Source: Linnemannia hyalina | Taxonomy: Eukaryota > Mortierellomycota > Mortierellomycetes > Mortierellales > Mortierellaceae | Length of the DNA: 64,000 bases | NCBI GenBank assembly: GCA_019671135.1 | Contig: JAHRHY010000005.1 | Coordinates: 1,798,001-1,862,000 of the forward strand | Reading direction: 5' to 3' | Shown here: one piece after another, positions 1-10,630 of the stretch | Layout: every line of letters starts with the position of its first letter | Position numbering within the stretch: position 1 is the first letter of the stretch | Notes under the pieces: model-generated | The model's database searches: none | What the model was told of the DNA's origin: nothing | Seen by the model: the letters and a program-made list of their open reading frames with translations, nothing else | Made by a program: the position numbers and the translations under genes

Positions 1-192
1 CTCTGTGCCAGTTGTAGTAGTGGTGTGCTGATCTTTGACAGGAGTAGCCATGACTATGCCTGCGAGAATTGTCCATTCAGCTTGGCCATTGTTTCTGTTG
101 GCTGGTTTCCCATTCTTGGGTAGCTTGCCGAACTGGGCGTGACATTCCCGGACGATGTTGTCAGCCAGGTCGTAAGTTGTAGAGGTTCGCAT
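1..192 (-). CDS. TAD1: tRNA-specific adenosine deaminase 1 (TAD1/ADAT1), N-terminus only
   Basis: This is the first 64 codons of a minus-strand gene that runs off the left edge; ATG is at 192. The short stretch contains an FGKLPKNGKP motif followed by EWTILAG. This matches the conserved start of the ADAT1/Tad1 family (an LPKKGKP then EWTLLA pattern in the human protein, from memory). Tad1 deaminates adenosine 37 to inosine in eukaryotic tRNA-Ala. The catalytic zinc-binding H(A/P)E and PCxxC motifs lie outside the window and cannot be checked. The gene is divergent from PRP40 across a 286-bp gap. Identity rests on about 60 residues, but the order and spacing of the conserved words is specific. 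Confidence 0.72.
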   Translation of the reverse strand, partial: MRTSTTYDLADNIVRECHAQFGKLPKNGKPANRNNGQAEWTILAGIVMATPVKDQHTTTTTGTE

Positions 193-478
193 GGTGAAGA
201 AGAAGGAGGGGGTGAGGTTTAAGTCCAGCAGAAAAGTGCCTGAAAAGAAACTTGATCAGGTGCACGTGACTATTCCACCCTCCAAGAAAAAGCCACTCCT
301 TCTCTCAGGGACAGACAAAAAAAAGAGGGCGATCAACGAAACGACGACAAAGAAAAAATAAAGTCAATTGTTTTTGGGTTCTCCCTCAACAACGTTCTGT
401 TCACAACTCCTCCATCCTTCTTTTGTTTGCTGCCCTTCTTGCAATCACAATCGGATCAGGAAGAAAGAAAAAAAAAAG
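193..478. promoter_or_regulatory. divergent promoter between TAD1 and PRP40
   Basis: This 286-bp gap separates two genes transcribed away from each other, so it must hold both promoters. It contains a CACGTGAC E-box-like word near 263-270 and A-rich tracts just before the PRP40 start codon. No clear TATA box is visible. Confidence 0.5.
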
Positions 479-3400
479 ATGCCCGAATCACACGCAACCC
501 CTTCGACGACAGCGCCTCCCGCAGCAGCAGATGCTACTGAGACCAAGAGTCTCTGGACCGAGTACACTCATCAGGATGGTCGCAAGTACTATTACCACAC
601 AGTCACCAAACAGACCGTCTGGCAGAAGCCCGATGAGCTGAAGACACCCAAGGAGGTACCGTCGCCATACGAATAACGTTGGATAAAGGGAGGGAATTTT
701 GCTGGTTGATAACACAGTTGTTGTACCGATCCACTAACAGGCCCTCTCCTTTGAACAATAGCTGGCTCTGGAGGCGTGTGTCTGGAAGGAGTACTCGACC
801 CCCGAAGGCAAAAAGTACTATCACAATGCGAAATCCTCAGAGACTGTTTGGACTGCACCCGAGGAATACAAGACCCTCTTTGATGAACTCGCGGAAGAAA
901 CAAAGGCAAAGGAGAAGGCAGCGGCAGCGGCTACACCTGCTGCATCAGGAGCTGCCACAACATCGACGGCGACTTCGGCTTCGGCAACAGCAACTGCAGC
1001 TCCAACAACCGCATCAGTGGTGACACCGGCACCTGTGACAACACAAATGTCATCTCTCCCAGTTAGACCCATGACGCCCAACTCCTCTTCGACCGTCTCG
1101 ATCCCCTCACCCCTGCGACACCAGGCGATCCCACCAGCATCTCACCAACACCAACACCAACAATCATCCCTCCCACCCCGCGATCTGAATGGACCTCCGT
1201 CGTTTATGCCGCATCAGAACCCCTCGTTCCGTCAACCTGCCTTTCATCACCAGCAAGGAGCACGTCCACCTCGTTTTCAGCAGTCGTTTGTCCCTCAGGA
1301 AAGCACCACGACTCGCGTCAGCGTTCGGGAAAGTGAAGTTAGCCAGACCCCAGAGTTTGCGACCAGACACGAAGCTGAAGAGGCATTTAAGGGACTGCTC
1401 AAGGAAACGGTATGTTGCCATGCCGCTAAATGATACCTTTTGCTATTTTGGTTGTTGCCTGTTGCCCACCGACTGACAATTTTTGTCAATGGATCGACTT
1501 GTCAACATATAGGGAGTGACATCAACATGGACATGGGAGCAGACAATGCGTGCAGTGGTCACCAACCCAATGTACCGAGCCCTGAAGACAACTGCAGAGC
1601 GCAAGACAGCCTTTCAGGAGTATGTCGACGATTGCCGGGTACAGGAGAGAAAGGAGGAGAAGGAACGCCAACAGAAGCAAAAGCAGGATTTGTTGGATCT
1701 TCTGAAATCGAGCGACAAGGTGACACATGCCAGTCGCTACACCACTATCTCTCGACTGTTTGCAGAGGAAGCGGCATTCAAGGCGATCGAGGACGACCGG
1801 CTTCGTTTCTCTATCTTTGACAGCTATGTTAGCGACTTGATCAGGCAGGAGAAGGAGGAGGCTCGCCAGAGGCGCAAGTCTGGCATGTCTGCTCTGCTAT
1901 CGCTTTACCAATCCATGGAGGGGATCACGCTCTTGACGAGGTGGTCGCAGGCTCAGGAGATGTTGCAGGAGAATAGCGAGTTCAAGAATACTGAAGTTAT
2001 GAGCGGACTCAACAAGGTCGACCAGCTCGCTGTTTTCGAGGATCATATCAAGCAACTCGAGAAGGAATATGATCAAAACCGAATTAAGGAACGTGTCTTG
2101 AGGAAGCGAACTGAGCGGAAGCGGCGAGAGGGATTCAAGGAACTCTTGTCAGAACTCAGGACCAGTGGACAGCTCAATGCCAAGAGCTGCTGGATGCAGA
2201 TCCACCCCTTGATCAAGGATGATGCACGGTACACTAGCATATTGGGACAACCCGGATCAACACCCATGGAGCTGTTTTGGGATCTCATCGAGGATCTGGA
2301 CGAGAGGTTATACCAGGATCGTAAAATGGTCCAGAACCTGCTGAGTGTATGTCTCCTTAATTGCTGTGCTGCTGTGAAATTGCTTGATACACCATGGACT
2401 TCTTAACCTGACTGATGATCATTTAATCTATTGACAACCGTAGAACATGGATTACCAAGTTCAGCCAGAGACTACCTTTGACGAGTTCCAGGCAGCGGTT
2501 TCAAAACAGGAGAAGGCCGCAGACATTCTGGCTGAGGATCTCAGGTTGATCTTTGAGCAGCTCTTGGGCAAGGCGATCCACCACAATAAGGAGGAGAAGC
2601 GGCGACAGGAGAAACTTGCGCGCAAGAAGGCCGAGTCGTTCAGGTTCATGCTCAAGAGCTTGGATCCTGCAGTCACTGTTGATTCTACCTGGGATGATGT
2701 GAAGGTCAAAGCCGAGTCGACATCTGAGTACACTGCACTTGAGACGGATGAGAAGAGGAAAGAGATCTTCGACCGGTACATCGAGCGCCTAAAGGTAAAC
2801 AGCGGCGCCCTGGCTTAGAGGACATTGTATATATTTTTTGGATTGTTGGGCACTTTGTTTGAAAACATGAGCTCACCAAACGTCACTTCTAATAGGAGCG
2901 AGTTTCAAAGACGCACGACAGCGATGACGAAGACGGCTCGATTCTTGAAGATGATGCAGACTTGCAAAGTAGGCGATCTGGAGCCAGTGGAGCAAGTTCT
3001 GCAAGAGGAGGAACCTCAACCAGCAATAGCAACAAACTTCACCAAAGCGGCATCAGCAGTAGCAGTCGGAACTCCCATAACAACCATCACAACAACAACA
3101 GCAGCAGCAGTAGCAATCACCACGGCGATGGCTCGCGGAGGTCGAACCAGAGTTCACGCGATGTTGCATCGTCAGGATCTAAGCGGCCGCACCAAGGCGA
3201 AAAAGGATCTCGGAGTGGAGAACGAGGTGCAGTGGGATCAGGATCAGAGGATGAGTCTGAGAACCATGATCACCCATCCAAGGTACGAGTAGCCACATAT
3301 ATTCTTTTCTCACTTCTTCGAAAACGCATTTGCAACTTGCTCCGATTCAAATTACTGACATTCCATTTGTATCTTATGCGTGTTCTCCTTGTGGTCTAAA

Positions 3401-3543
3401 AAAAAAAAAAAAAATTACAGAAATCAAAACCTGGTGTCGAGGATAGTACGGAGGCTACTGAAAATGAGTCGACCAAAGATGTACCAATGAAGGACGCCAA
3501 TGGTGAAGGCGAGGAAGCAAAAGAGACCACTTCTGCCAACTAA
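479..3543 (+). CDS. PRP40: pre-mRNA splicing factor PRP40 (WW-FF protein)
   Basis: Six exons: 479-655, 762-1409, 1513-2346, 2444-2794, 2896-3282 and 3421-3543, giving 839 residues. Two WW domains lie at about residues 24-52 (W26, W48, P51) and 65-93 (W67, W89, P92). A proline/glutamine/alanine-rich linker follows. Residues 265-670 hold five to six FF domains, recognisable by repeated F..LL / W......L / F..Y-I patterns in a charged coiled setting. The tail (671-839) is Ser/Asn/His-rich and acidic, with runs of Asn, Ser and His that are probably disordered. PRP40 is a U1 snRNP component that bridges the 5' splice site to branch-point factors: WW domains bind proline-rich partners and FF domains bind phospho-CTD and splicing factors. 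PRPF40A/FNBP11 is the animal equivalent. All splice phases are consistent. Intron 5 carries an A-rich acceptor tract after position 3398. Confidence 0.92.
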
Positions 3544-3574
3544 TATGGAAGCTACTTCGCTCCTGACAAGAGAA

Positions 3575-3580
3575 AATAAA
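3575..3580 (+). terminator. AATAAA polyadenylation signal after PRP40
   Basis: An AATAAA word sits 32 bases after the PRP40 stop and is followed by two more AATAAA words in an A/T-rich run. This fits a fungal cleavage/polyadenylation positioning element. The rest of the 331-bp gap to the ATP4 stop is A-rich with no gene visible. Confidence 0.45.
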
Positions 3581-3874
3581 AAATAAAAAATAAAAAATCG
3601 AAAAGGGCATCACGCTCTCTTTCCCACCAAACAAAACTTCCTGTCCAAGCAAAACGAGGCGACATGTAAACGGTGGGAATTCAATTTTTTGAGATTTTTA
3701 ATCGTTAATGTATGGTTAACTGGACAAAAAGAATGGGGAGGGTTTGTTCGGTTTCGGCGGACGAATGATTTTGAGATGAAAAGGGGGCGAAGTGGGGAGA
3801 TGTAGTAAGAGAAAAACAAAAATGACAAAAAAAAACACAATAAGAAAAGAAACTGCAATGTTTTTCTGTCAGAT

Positions 3875-5522
3875 TTAGGCCTTGTTGGAGGCAATCTTCT
3901 CGACCTGGCTGATGGACTCTTCGAGAATCTTGGCCTGGAGCTTGGGGTCCAAGAGATCGGCCTTGATCTTCTCGATCATGTAGGCGGCCAACTTGGACTG
4001 CTCGCGCTCACGGACGGAGGTCTCGTAGCGGACCCAGGAGTCGAGGACAGACTTGACCTCGGCGGTCATGGAGGTCTTCTGCTTGAGCTCAAAGGCCTCA
4101 GCCTCGAGCTTGGCGGTCTCCTTGGAAAGAGCGTAGAGAGCCTTAGTGACCTCGACAACATCCTTCATCTGACCGACCTGGTCAATGCGGTCCTCAACGG
4201 CGGCCTTGTGGTCGACGCGAGCCTTCTCGAGGACGGTGCGGATCTTGTTGATGTGGACATCAGCCCACTCGTTGAAGGGCTCGCGGGCAGCCTTGACGAT
4301 ACCGCCGAAGGTGGCAGCGAAGGCCATGAGGACCAAGGACTCCTCGTTGAAGACGTAGATCTCCTTGGAGATCAAGTAAGTGGCGGCACCAGCAATGGCG
4401 GTGACGTATCCAGTCTTGGAGATCAAAGAGTTGCCGGGGAGGGAGTCGATGATGCTCTGGGCCTTGGACTCGGGGGAGACCTGCTTCTCTGTTTTTGTTT
4501 TTGTTTGTTTGTTGGACGGAGATTGGTGGTTGGGAAGATGTGCATAGAAAGGGGAGAAGATATCGAAAACGACTCTTGTCAATATCCAAATTGATCAATT
4601 GAAAATTATTCAATGGTAACTATCCAGGTTGGTGGCGATATATCATCTCCAGTTCTCCAGATTTCAGGTACGGCACTCGTCCTCATACCAACCCGTTTTG
4701 TCGATATATGTTTGTTGGTCGATAAAGGGAGTATTGTCGATATTGGTACATGCATGGTTTCCTGAAGTCGCGATCCATAACTCCTGATATCTCCAAATCC
4801 AGGCTGTAACAGGTGAAAGGACGACGAAAGGGTGAAGCTGCTTGCTAACCTTCAGAGGAGGTGGCCATGTGGCGGATGCTGTTGATATGGATATGAACGA
4901 GAAACGAGGACTCGGTTAGCAAATTGACGTCACCATCAAAATACATACAGCGAACTGATCACGCTACTACAAGTTGACTGGAAAGCGATGAAAGAGGCTA
5001 CATACGCAACGGAGGCAGTGGAGCGCTGGGCAGCGAGCATGGGGCGCACGGCGGCGACTATTGCAGGAAGAATGGGATCGAAAAGTCATCCGGTTAGCGC
5101 GAAGTTGATTGAAAAGTACGGGAATGTGTCTGAGCGCGATGGAAGGTTGATCGTGAAGGGGCGATGTAGGTGAATCGTGATCGTGATCGAGGTTCGATTG
5201 AACAGGAGGAGTGAACGTGGTTGTATGTATGCAGGAGTATGTAGTGCTGTGAGGGTTTGGAGGGTGTTGAAGCTAGGTTAAAGGTATAATGGCTTGCTGG
5301 AGGGAGGATGAGTGTGCGATGGTGATTGGATGGAGGTGGAGTGAATTGAAGCCGAATCGACCCGTTGTGTTGGCTTTGAGAAGAGAGTGAGAGGCGGTGG
5401 ATCGTGCGAGTTGTTGAGTTGTGAGTGTGTTGAGTGCAGAGAGAGTGTCGATCGAAGGGGTGAAAGTAAGGTGGTGACAGTGTTTTACCCGAGGAGCTCT
5501 TGGTCAAAAGTCTAAGGGCCAT
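3875..5522 (-). CDS. ATP4: mitochondrial F1Fo ATP synthase subunit 4 / b (ATP4)
   Basis: Four exons on the minus strand: 5489-5522, 5006-5057, 4850-4878 and 3875-4488; 242 residues. The first three tiny exons encode an Arg/Ser/Ala-rich N-terminus (RPMLAAQRST) typical of a mitochondrial presequence. The large exon has the family's PESKAQSIIDSLPGN entry motif, a membrane hairpin (GYVTAIAGAATYLISKE then a second hydrophobic stretch), and a long charged helix that forms the peripheral stalk. Subunit b/4 anchors OSCP and the F1 head to the Fo membrane sector. The length matches yeast Atp4 (about 244). The ORF beginning at 4582 reads back into intron 3 and is not the true start. The start codon is 520 bp from that of mS29 on the other strand, another mitochondrial protein. 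Confidence 0.93.
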
Positions 5523-6042
5523 GGCGAAAGGGGGAGGATGTGTGATGGGGGGAGTGAGTGGAGAGAAGGAGAGGGAGAGAAGAGTGTCAAGGACTATTCA
5601 GGGCGGGAAGGGAAGGGTCGCTTTGCTTGGTGGGAGTGGCTGGCAGAGTACAGAAAACTGGCACATGGGAATAGCACGCCTCTTCGGAACAGATCCATCA
5701 ACACAAACAAAAATTAAATCGTCATCACCGATTTATTTCGTTTCGCAATTGCTGCAATGACATCCGAGCCCACTGTTCCCTGAATCAGCAGTCACCATGC
5801 CACCAAGGAAATCGTAAACACATAATAGTTCCCTCGGACTAGAGCTGCACTCACCTTTCCCTGTCAGGAACCTCCGCTTTGCCTCACTCTCCAGCAACAG
5901 GTCGCATTCACCCTCACTTTCTCTCTCTCTTTCTCGGGATACCCTCCATCGGATTCACCTGCAGGACACTTTCACGACCCGCGCCACTCCCTACTCCCTC
6001 GCTTCTCCTCACATACAAACACACATACACCTCATTCACAGG
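5523..6042. promoter_or_regulatory. divergent promoter of two mitochondrial genes (ATP4 / mS29)
   Basis: A 520-bp gap lies between the start codons of ATP4 (minus) and mS29 (plus). The half next to mS29 is strongly CT-rich on the plus strand and the half next to ATP4 is GA-rich, so each gene has a pyrimidine-rich leader on its own sense strand. No gene is visible in it. Confidence 0.6.
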
Positions 6043-8202
6043 ATGGCACACAGATTCCTTGCATCAACACCCCTCCTCTCCAGGACCTCGCTCTCCTTGA
6101 CGGCACGTGCCAGGGCTGCTGTCCCAGCTCAGTATGCCAACTATGTCACCGCCTCCGCCGTTGTCATGGCTGGTGGCAAGGCCAAAAAAGGTAGCCTATC
6201 GGTCTCATAACTGCGTAGGATAAGGGGCATTGGATCACAGCTTCTCGACTGACCTCAGTACTGACCCAATTGGATCCGATCTGTAATTTGTATCAATTAG
6301 CCACACCCAAGATCAAGGCACAATCCAACTCGTTCCGCAAAAAGAAGGCCTCCGATGATGACAAAGGCGAGGTATAGTTCTTAATCCGAAAGCAGGACGC
6401 GACAGTCATTTTGAGCAGGGAGGCAGTCAATCACCCGATCCAGGAACATAGCGACGCGCCGAAAATCTAACTTTCACGATACATTCGGTCCTATATCTCG
6501 TATCTTTTTTGAACCACTACTAGTCTGGATCAGGAGGCGCTACTCGTTTGAACGAGAAGTACTACAAGCCCTCGGTTCCCGTCAAGGTCGAGGAGTTCCT
6601 TCCCGTAAGTCAATCTTCAGACGTTCTTGTGGTTGAGGCTTGTCGTTGATCATGATGACAGGAACATATACTAATATGTGTCTCATCTCCCTATAGTCGA
6701 CCGCTACCAAGGAGCACGTTGGACAGGTCCTCGGATTCCCCTCCACTGTCATCCCCGCATTGGCACAGACCGCTTACCCTACTCTCTTGAACGAGCAGGT
6801 ATAACACACTGGAAACAACGATTGAACTGGACACGGATCTGATCAGGTGTCACCTCGACCTCGACACAGAGATCGTCAACTCACTCGTTCCATACATTAC
6901 ATTTCATTGTCAAACTAGTTCGAGTTGATCAAGCCCGCTGCTTTGGTCGTTCGTGAGTCGACTGTCAGCTTCTTGGAGAAGGTCGACAAGGCCATGAAGA
7001 CCCCATCATCACAGAGCAGGATCGTCCTTACTGGAGAGGCTGGGTCTGGAAAGAGTGCTCTGCTTTTGCAGACTGTCAGCCACTGCCTTTCTGCTGGATG
7101 GATCGTTATCTACGTTCCCAAGGGTATGTTCTGGAGGCATCTGGATCAATTGCAGGAACGAGATACATAAAGGGTGGGAAGGAAACTGCATTGTCACTAA
7201 CGTCGTACATATCATCTAACAACCCTTGTCACCCGTAGCTACCACATGGATGAACAGCTCTTTCGCATACAACAAGGTCGCCAACACAACCTCCTTTGTC
7301 CAGCCTTTGCTCGCCTCCAACCTTGTCGGACAAATTCAGAACGTCAACAAGTCCGTTTTGGATAAGATCACCACCTCAGAGACCGCCATGGTTGGTCGTC
7401 ACGAGGTTGAGAAGGGCACCAAGTTGAGCGCACTTCTCGAGGTTGGAGTCAAGGATCAGTTCGCTGCTCAGGATGTCATGGAGGTTTTCATGAAGGAGAT
7501 TGGCGCCCAGAACGGGTACGTCTATCGCGCTTAATCTCATGTTTTCAGCTTCTGGATGAGCTTGCGTCGTGATACGTCGATCTGAGGTTTATTAATCGTA
7601 CCTTTTATTTATGTAATAGTATCCCTACTTTGGTCGCAGTAGACGAAGTCAACAGCTTCTTCCGCCCCACACAATACTTGAGCCAGGACGGCAAGGAGCT
7701 CGACCCTGAGCACTTGAAGTTGTCCAAGCTCTTCTTGAACTATATCTCTGGCAAGAGCACCTTCAAGCACGGAGCCGTTGTCGCCGCCACGAGCAACACC
7801 CTTTTGGCCAACAAGAGCGAGGTCCTGGATGTCACTCTTGGCGTCAAGGAGGTTTCCCCTTACAAGCGTCTGTCCCAGACCATCCTGCCCTGGACCCAGG
7901 GTCTGACCTCTGTCGAGGTACCGAACTACACGCGGGAGGAGGCCAAGGGTGTCTTTGATTACTACAAGAAGGCCAACATCTTCTTCGATGGTACGTCCTC
8001 TTTTCTTGTTTCCTGCATCATATTGTTTTGTTGATGTTGCTAAAATTTCTAATGGGTGATGTTCTTTGACTAACCAATGGTGCTTGTTTTTCGTTGATGT
8101 TCCTATTTTACAGCTGCATCAGAACCCTTTTTCCTCAACAAGTTCATCACCTCGAACGGCAACCCCCGTAAATTCTTCACTTCCTGCGCAAAGGGCATCT
8201 AA
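6043..8202 (+). CDS. mitochondrial small-subunit ribosomal protein mS29 (DAP3)
   Basis: Eight exons: 6043-6190, 6301-6371, 6524-6604, 6697-6798, 6919-7123, 7239-7515, 7620-7990 and 8114-8202; 447 residues. The N-terminus is rich in Arg, Ser and Ala without acids, as in a mitochondrial targeting peptide. A P-loop GEAGSGKS is near residue 167. It is followed by a hydrophobic strand (GWIVIYVP) and, further on, a Walker-B-like strand (TLVAVDEVN). mS29/DAP3 is a GTP-binding protein of the mitoribosomal small subunit head. Fungal homologues (Rsm23) have the same P-loop-plus-AAA-like layout. The C-terminus PRKFFTSCAKGI is family-like. Every exon junction keeps frame. The gene is divergent from ATP4 and convergent with the F-box gene downstream (295-bp gap). 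Confidence 0.9.
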
Positions 8203-8497
8203 GTAATGGCATTTCACGAGATAGAGTAGAGAGGGAGAGATGGATGAAGCAGATATATGTACACATAGAGTCGAATCATTAGCATTGGTTAATAACACAT
8301 AAAAATATTAGTTCCAACATACAACTCCAGGAGCTTTTGTTCGCGCATGGGCATCATCAAAATGAACATCGGAGACATTTTTGTTGGTTTCTGGGAGACT
8401 ATTTTTTTTTTTTTTTTTTAATTCACATGCCGCACAAAAAGAGGGGAAAGGGGAAAGAATTCTCCAGGCCGTCCAACCCGACCGGTCCGTACTGTTA

Positions 8498-10630
8498 CTA
8501 CAAGTCGAAAGCAAGATCCGGCCGCATCTTCTTGATAAACCCATGAATGTTTTGTGTCTGGTTCCGACGATCGTTCGTTTGGCGGATAGTTAGTCTTTCC
8601 AGGCGAGGCCATCGAACTGGATTGTTGACGGGCTCCATTCGGCCGCTGTAGCTGCGTGATCGACTGTGGTGGTGGTAGCTGCTCCTGTTGCTTGATCTTG
8701 AGCCGTTTGAAAGGGTTCTTTGGTGATGTTGGTGTTGACTCTGGTTCTGGTTCTGGGTCGGGTTGGCTGCAGGTCGGGAAGCGGCGGGGGTGTTCAAAGA
8801 TGTAGTAGAGGGAGATGATAGAGTGGATGGAGAAGGGATCAGGCCCAGGAGCTCTAGGCGCTGCTGATCGACATGCCTGCAATCCCTGCAACCGAGCCAT
8901 TCATAGCGAGACCGGAAACTCCTCTGGACACGCGAGTCGTTCAAAGACAACTTGTCGACGAGGCGTTGCAAGACTGTCGGTTCGTTGTCCATCCATCCAA
9001 AGTCCCAGAGGTTCAGGATGGTCAAGGTCGTGGTCTTGATTTCCAGTGTCCTGAGATCGTCTAGCTCACTAAGGAGACAGAGCCCGCCATCCAACGAACA
9101 GTCAATGGCATCTCGACAGATCTTGAGGTGCTGAAGTCGTGGGCAGACTTGGGAAAGATATCCGAAAATGATCCTTGAGGACTCGGCAAGGTTGCGGGCC
9201 GCATTGTTCTGGGTGTCGAAGGAGATGTTCAGCGAGATGAGGTCACGGCAGGCCCAAATTTTGTCGGGGGTAAACGTTGTCGTCGGGAGGGGGGGATTGA
9301 TAGCCGTAAGGGGAGTGACGGGCATCGGGGGAATGGTGACTTTGAGGTTCAAGAGCCGATCGTCCAGGTTGACATAGGGTGCGTCCAATTGCTTCAGGTT
9401 CTGTGCTGCAGCGCTGCAGAGATACCGATGGAGACTCTCGGAAAGCCCCGCGTTGTTATCGGAAACTCCCTCGATTGTCAACGATGTCAGCATACTGGTG
9501 TAGCCCTGGATGATGGTGACGAGCTCGGGGCAGATGGTTTGTGCTGGGAGGCCCAAGGATCGTAGGTTGGTGAAGAGTGACATTGGCGAGACCATGGCTC
9601 GGTGTCCTTGATTGGCCGAGCAGTGAAAGTGTCTGAGGTTCGGGCATGACTCGCCAATGGTTGTTATCAGTCGCTCCTTGTCAGACCTTGCTACTGCTGT
9701 TAACGTCGTTGTCGTTGTCAGTTCTGTTGATGATGCTGTTGTCGTATTAGATCCAGGGATGGGCAGCGGCGGATCAATGAGGTCGATGAGCGATAGGGAC
9801 TTAAGTGCAGGACAGTTGGCGACGGTGGTTTCGATTGAATTCTGAGCAATGCACACCATGTAGATTGACAGCGTGTTGAGCTTGTATGGACCTTGCAGCT
9901 CGCCAGCTTCCAGTACTTGAACTCGTCGAGGACGCAGTGACGACCCTGAATGGATATCGAGGGTCCGTAATTGAGGGCAGTTATCGAGAAGGAGGGTAAT
10001 AGTGTAACTTGAAGGACCGACAGACTGCAGGTGGAGGGCGGTCAAGGATGCCATGTAAGGGAGCAATGGTGCAATCCGCATCTGTATGTTGACAGGTCCG
10101 CTGATCGTCAAAGATTGAAGACACGCCGTCTGTCCGGTCTCGACACGGTCTTTGAGCCGACTCCACGCAACCTGAACGTTGGGCGTATTATCATAGTCCC
10201 TCTGCCTCAACGAATAGGTCAACGAATCGATCCCACCAAGACCTCGAAGGACATGGTACTGATTAGCTGGGACAGGGTTCTCCTGCCAGACCGTCTGAAC
10301 TCTAAGGAGTCGCCTGCTAGCCGCATACCACTGTTTGCAGACAAGTCGCGTTGAGAGCTTGTCCTGTAGGTTTAGGAATGTTAGAACCCGTTCCAGGACC
10401 TCGGGGACATCGAGCATCGAAGTATGTCGGGAAGATAGTCCGCCGGGGGAAAGGAGAGCCATTTGTGGGGGTTTTTGAGGGAGTTGGTTTTGGAAGGGAG
10501 GGTAACAGTGGTTCTGGAAGCCGTTGTAGAGCCTGGGGGCCGAGTATGGGTGGTCGAGAGCTGTTGTCCAGGAACGGGAATGGGTTGTGTCGCCGTGGGA
10601 CTTTGAGAGGGCGTGAATGAGCCAAGGCAT
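8498..10630 (-). CDS. F-box / leucine-rich-repeat protein
   Basis: Single exon, 710 codons if the first ATG (10630) is used. An F-box-like segment occurs at about residues 72-110 (LDVPEVLERVLTFL, then LVCKQWY and RRLL). It is followed by irregular leucine-rich repeats with L..L.I.....I / L..LDIHSG spacing, and a low-complexity Gln/Ser/His-rich stretch before the last repeat. Such proteins recruit substrates to SCF ubiquitin ligases through Skp1. This architecture is heavily expanded in Mortierella-type genomes, and the target cannot be guessed. An internal ATG at residue 57 (MALLSPGG) would also keep the F-box and may be the real start. No introns are seen, unlike most neighbours. Confidence 0.8.
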   Translation of the reverse strand: MPWLIHALSKSHGDTTHSRSWTTALDHPYSAPRLYNGFQNHCYPPFQNQLPQKPPQMALLSPGGLSSRHTSMLDVPEVLERVLTFLNLQDKLSTRLVCKQWYAASRRLLRVQTVWQENPVPANQYHVLRGLGGIDSLTYSLRQRDYDNTPNVQVAWSRLKDRVETGQTACLQSLTISGPVNIQMRIAPLLPYMASLTALHLQSVGPSSYTITLLLDNCPQLRTLDIHSGSSLRPRRVQVLEAGELQGPYKLNTLSIYMVCIAQNSIETTVANCPALKSLSLIDLIDPPLPIPGSNTTTASSTELTTTTTLTAVARSDKERLITTIGESCPNLRHFHCSANQGHRAMVSPMSLFTNLRSLGLPAQTICPELVTIIQGYTSMLTSLTIEGVSDNNAGLSESLHRYLCSAAAQNLKQLDAPYVNLDDRLLNLKVTIPPMPVTPLTAINPPLPTTTFTPDKIWACRDLISLNISFDTQNNAARNLAESSRIIFGYLSQVCPRLQHLKICRDAIDCSLDGGLCLLSELDDLRTLEIKTTTLTILNLWDFGWMDNEPTVLQRLVDKLSLNDSRVQRSFRSRYEWLGCRDCRHVDQQRLELLGLIPSPSTLSSPSTTSLNTPAASRPAANPTQNQNQSQHQHHQRTLSNGSRSSNRSSYHHHSRSRSYSGRMEPVNNPVRWPRLERLTIRQTNDRRNQTQNIHGFIKKMRPDLAFDL

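Noticed and set aside
4208..4594. Plus-strand ORF opposite ATP4
   Set aside because: It is the antisense of a high-codon-bias exon. Its Gly/Asp/Val-rich composition mirrors Glu/Lys/Ala codons on the other strand.
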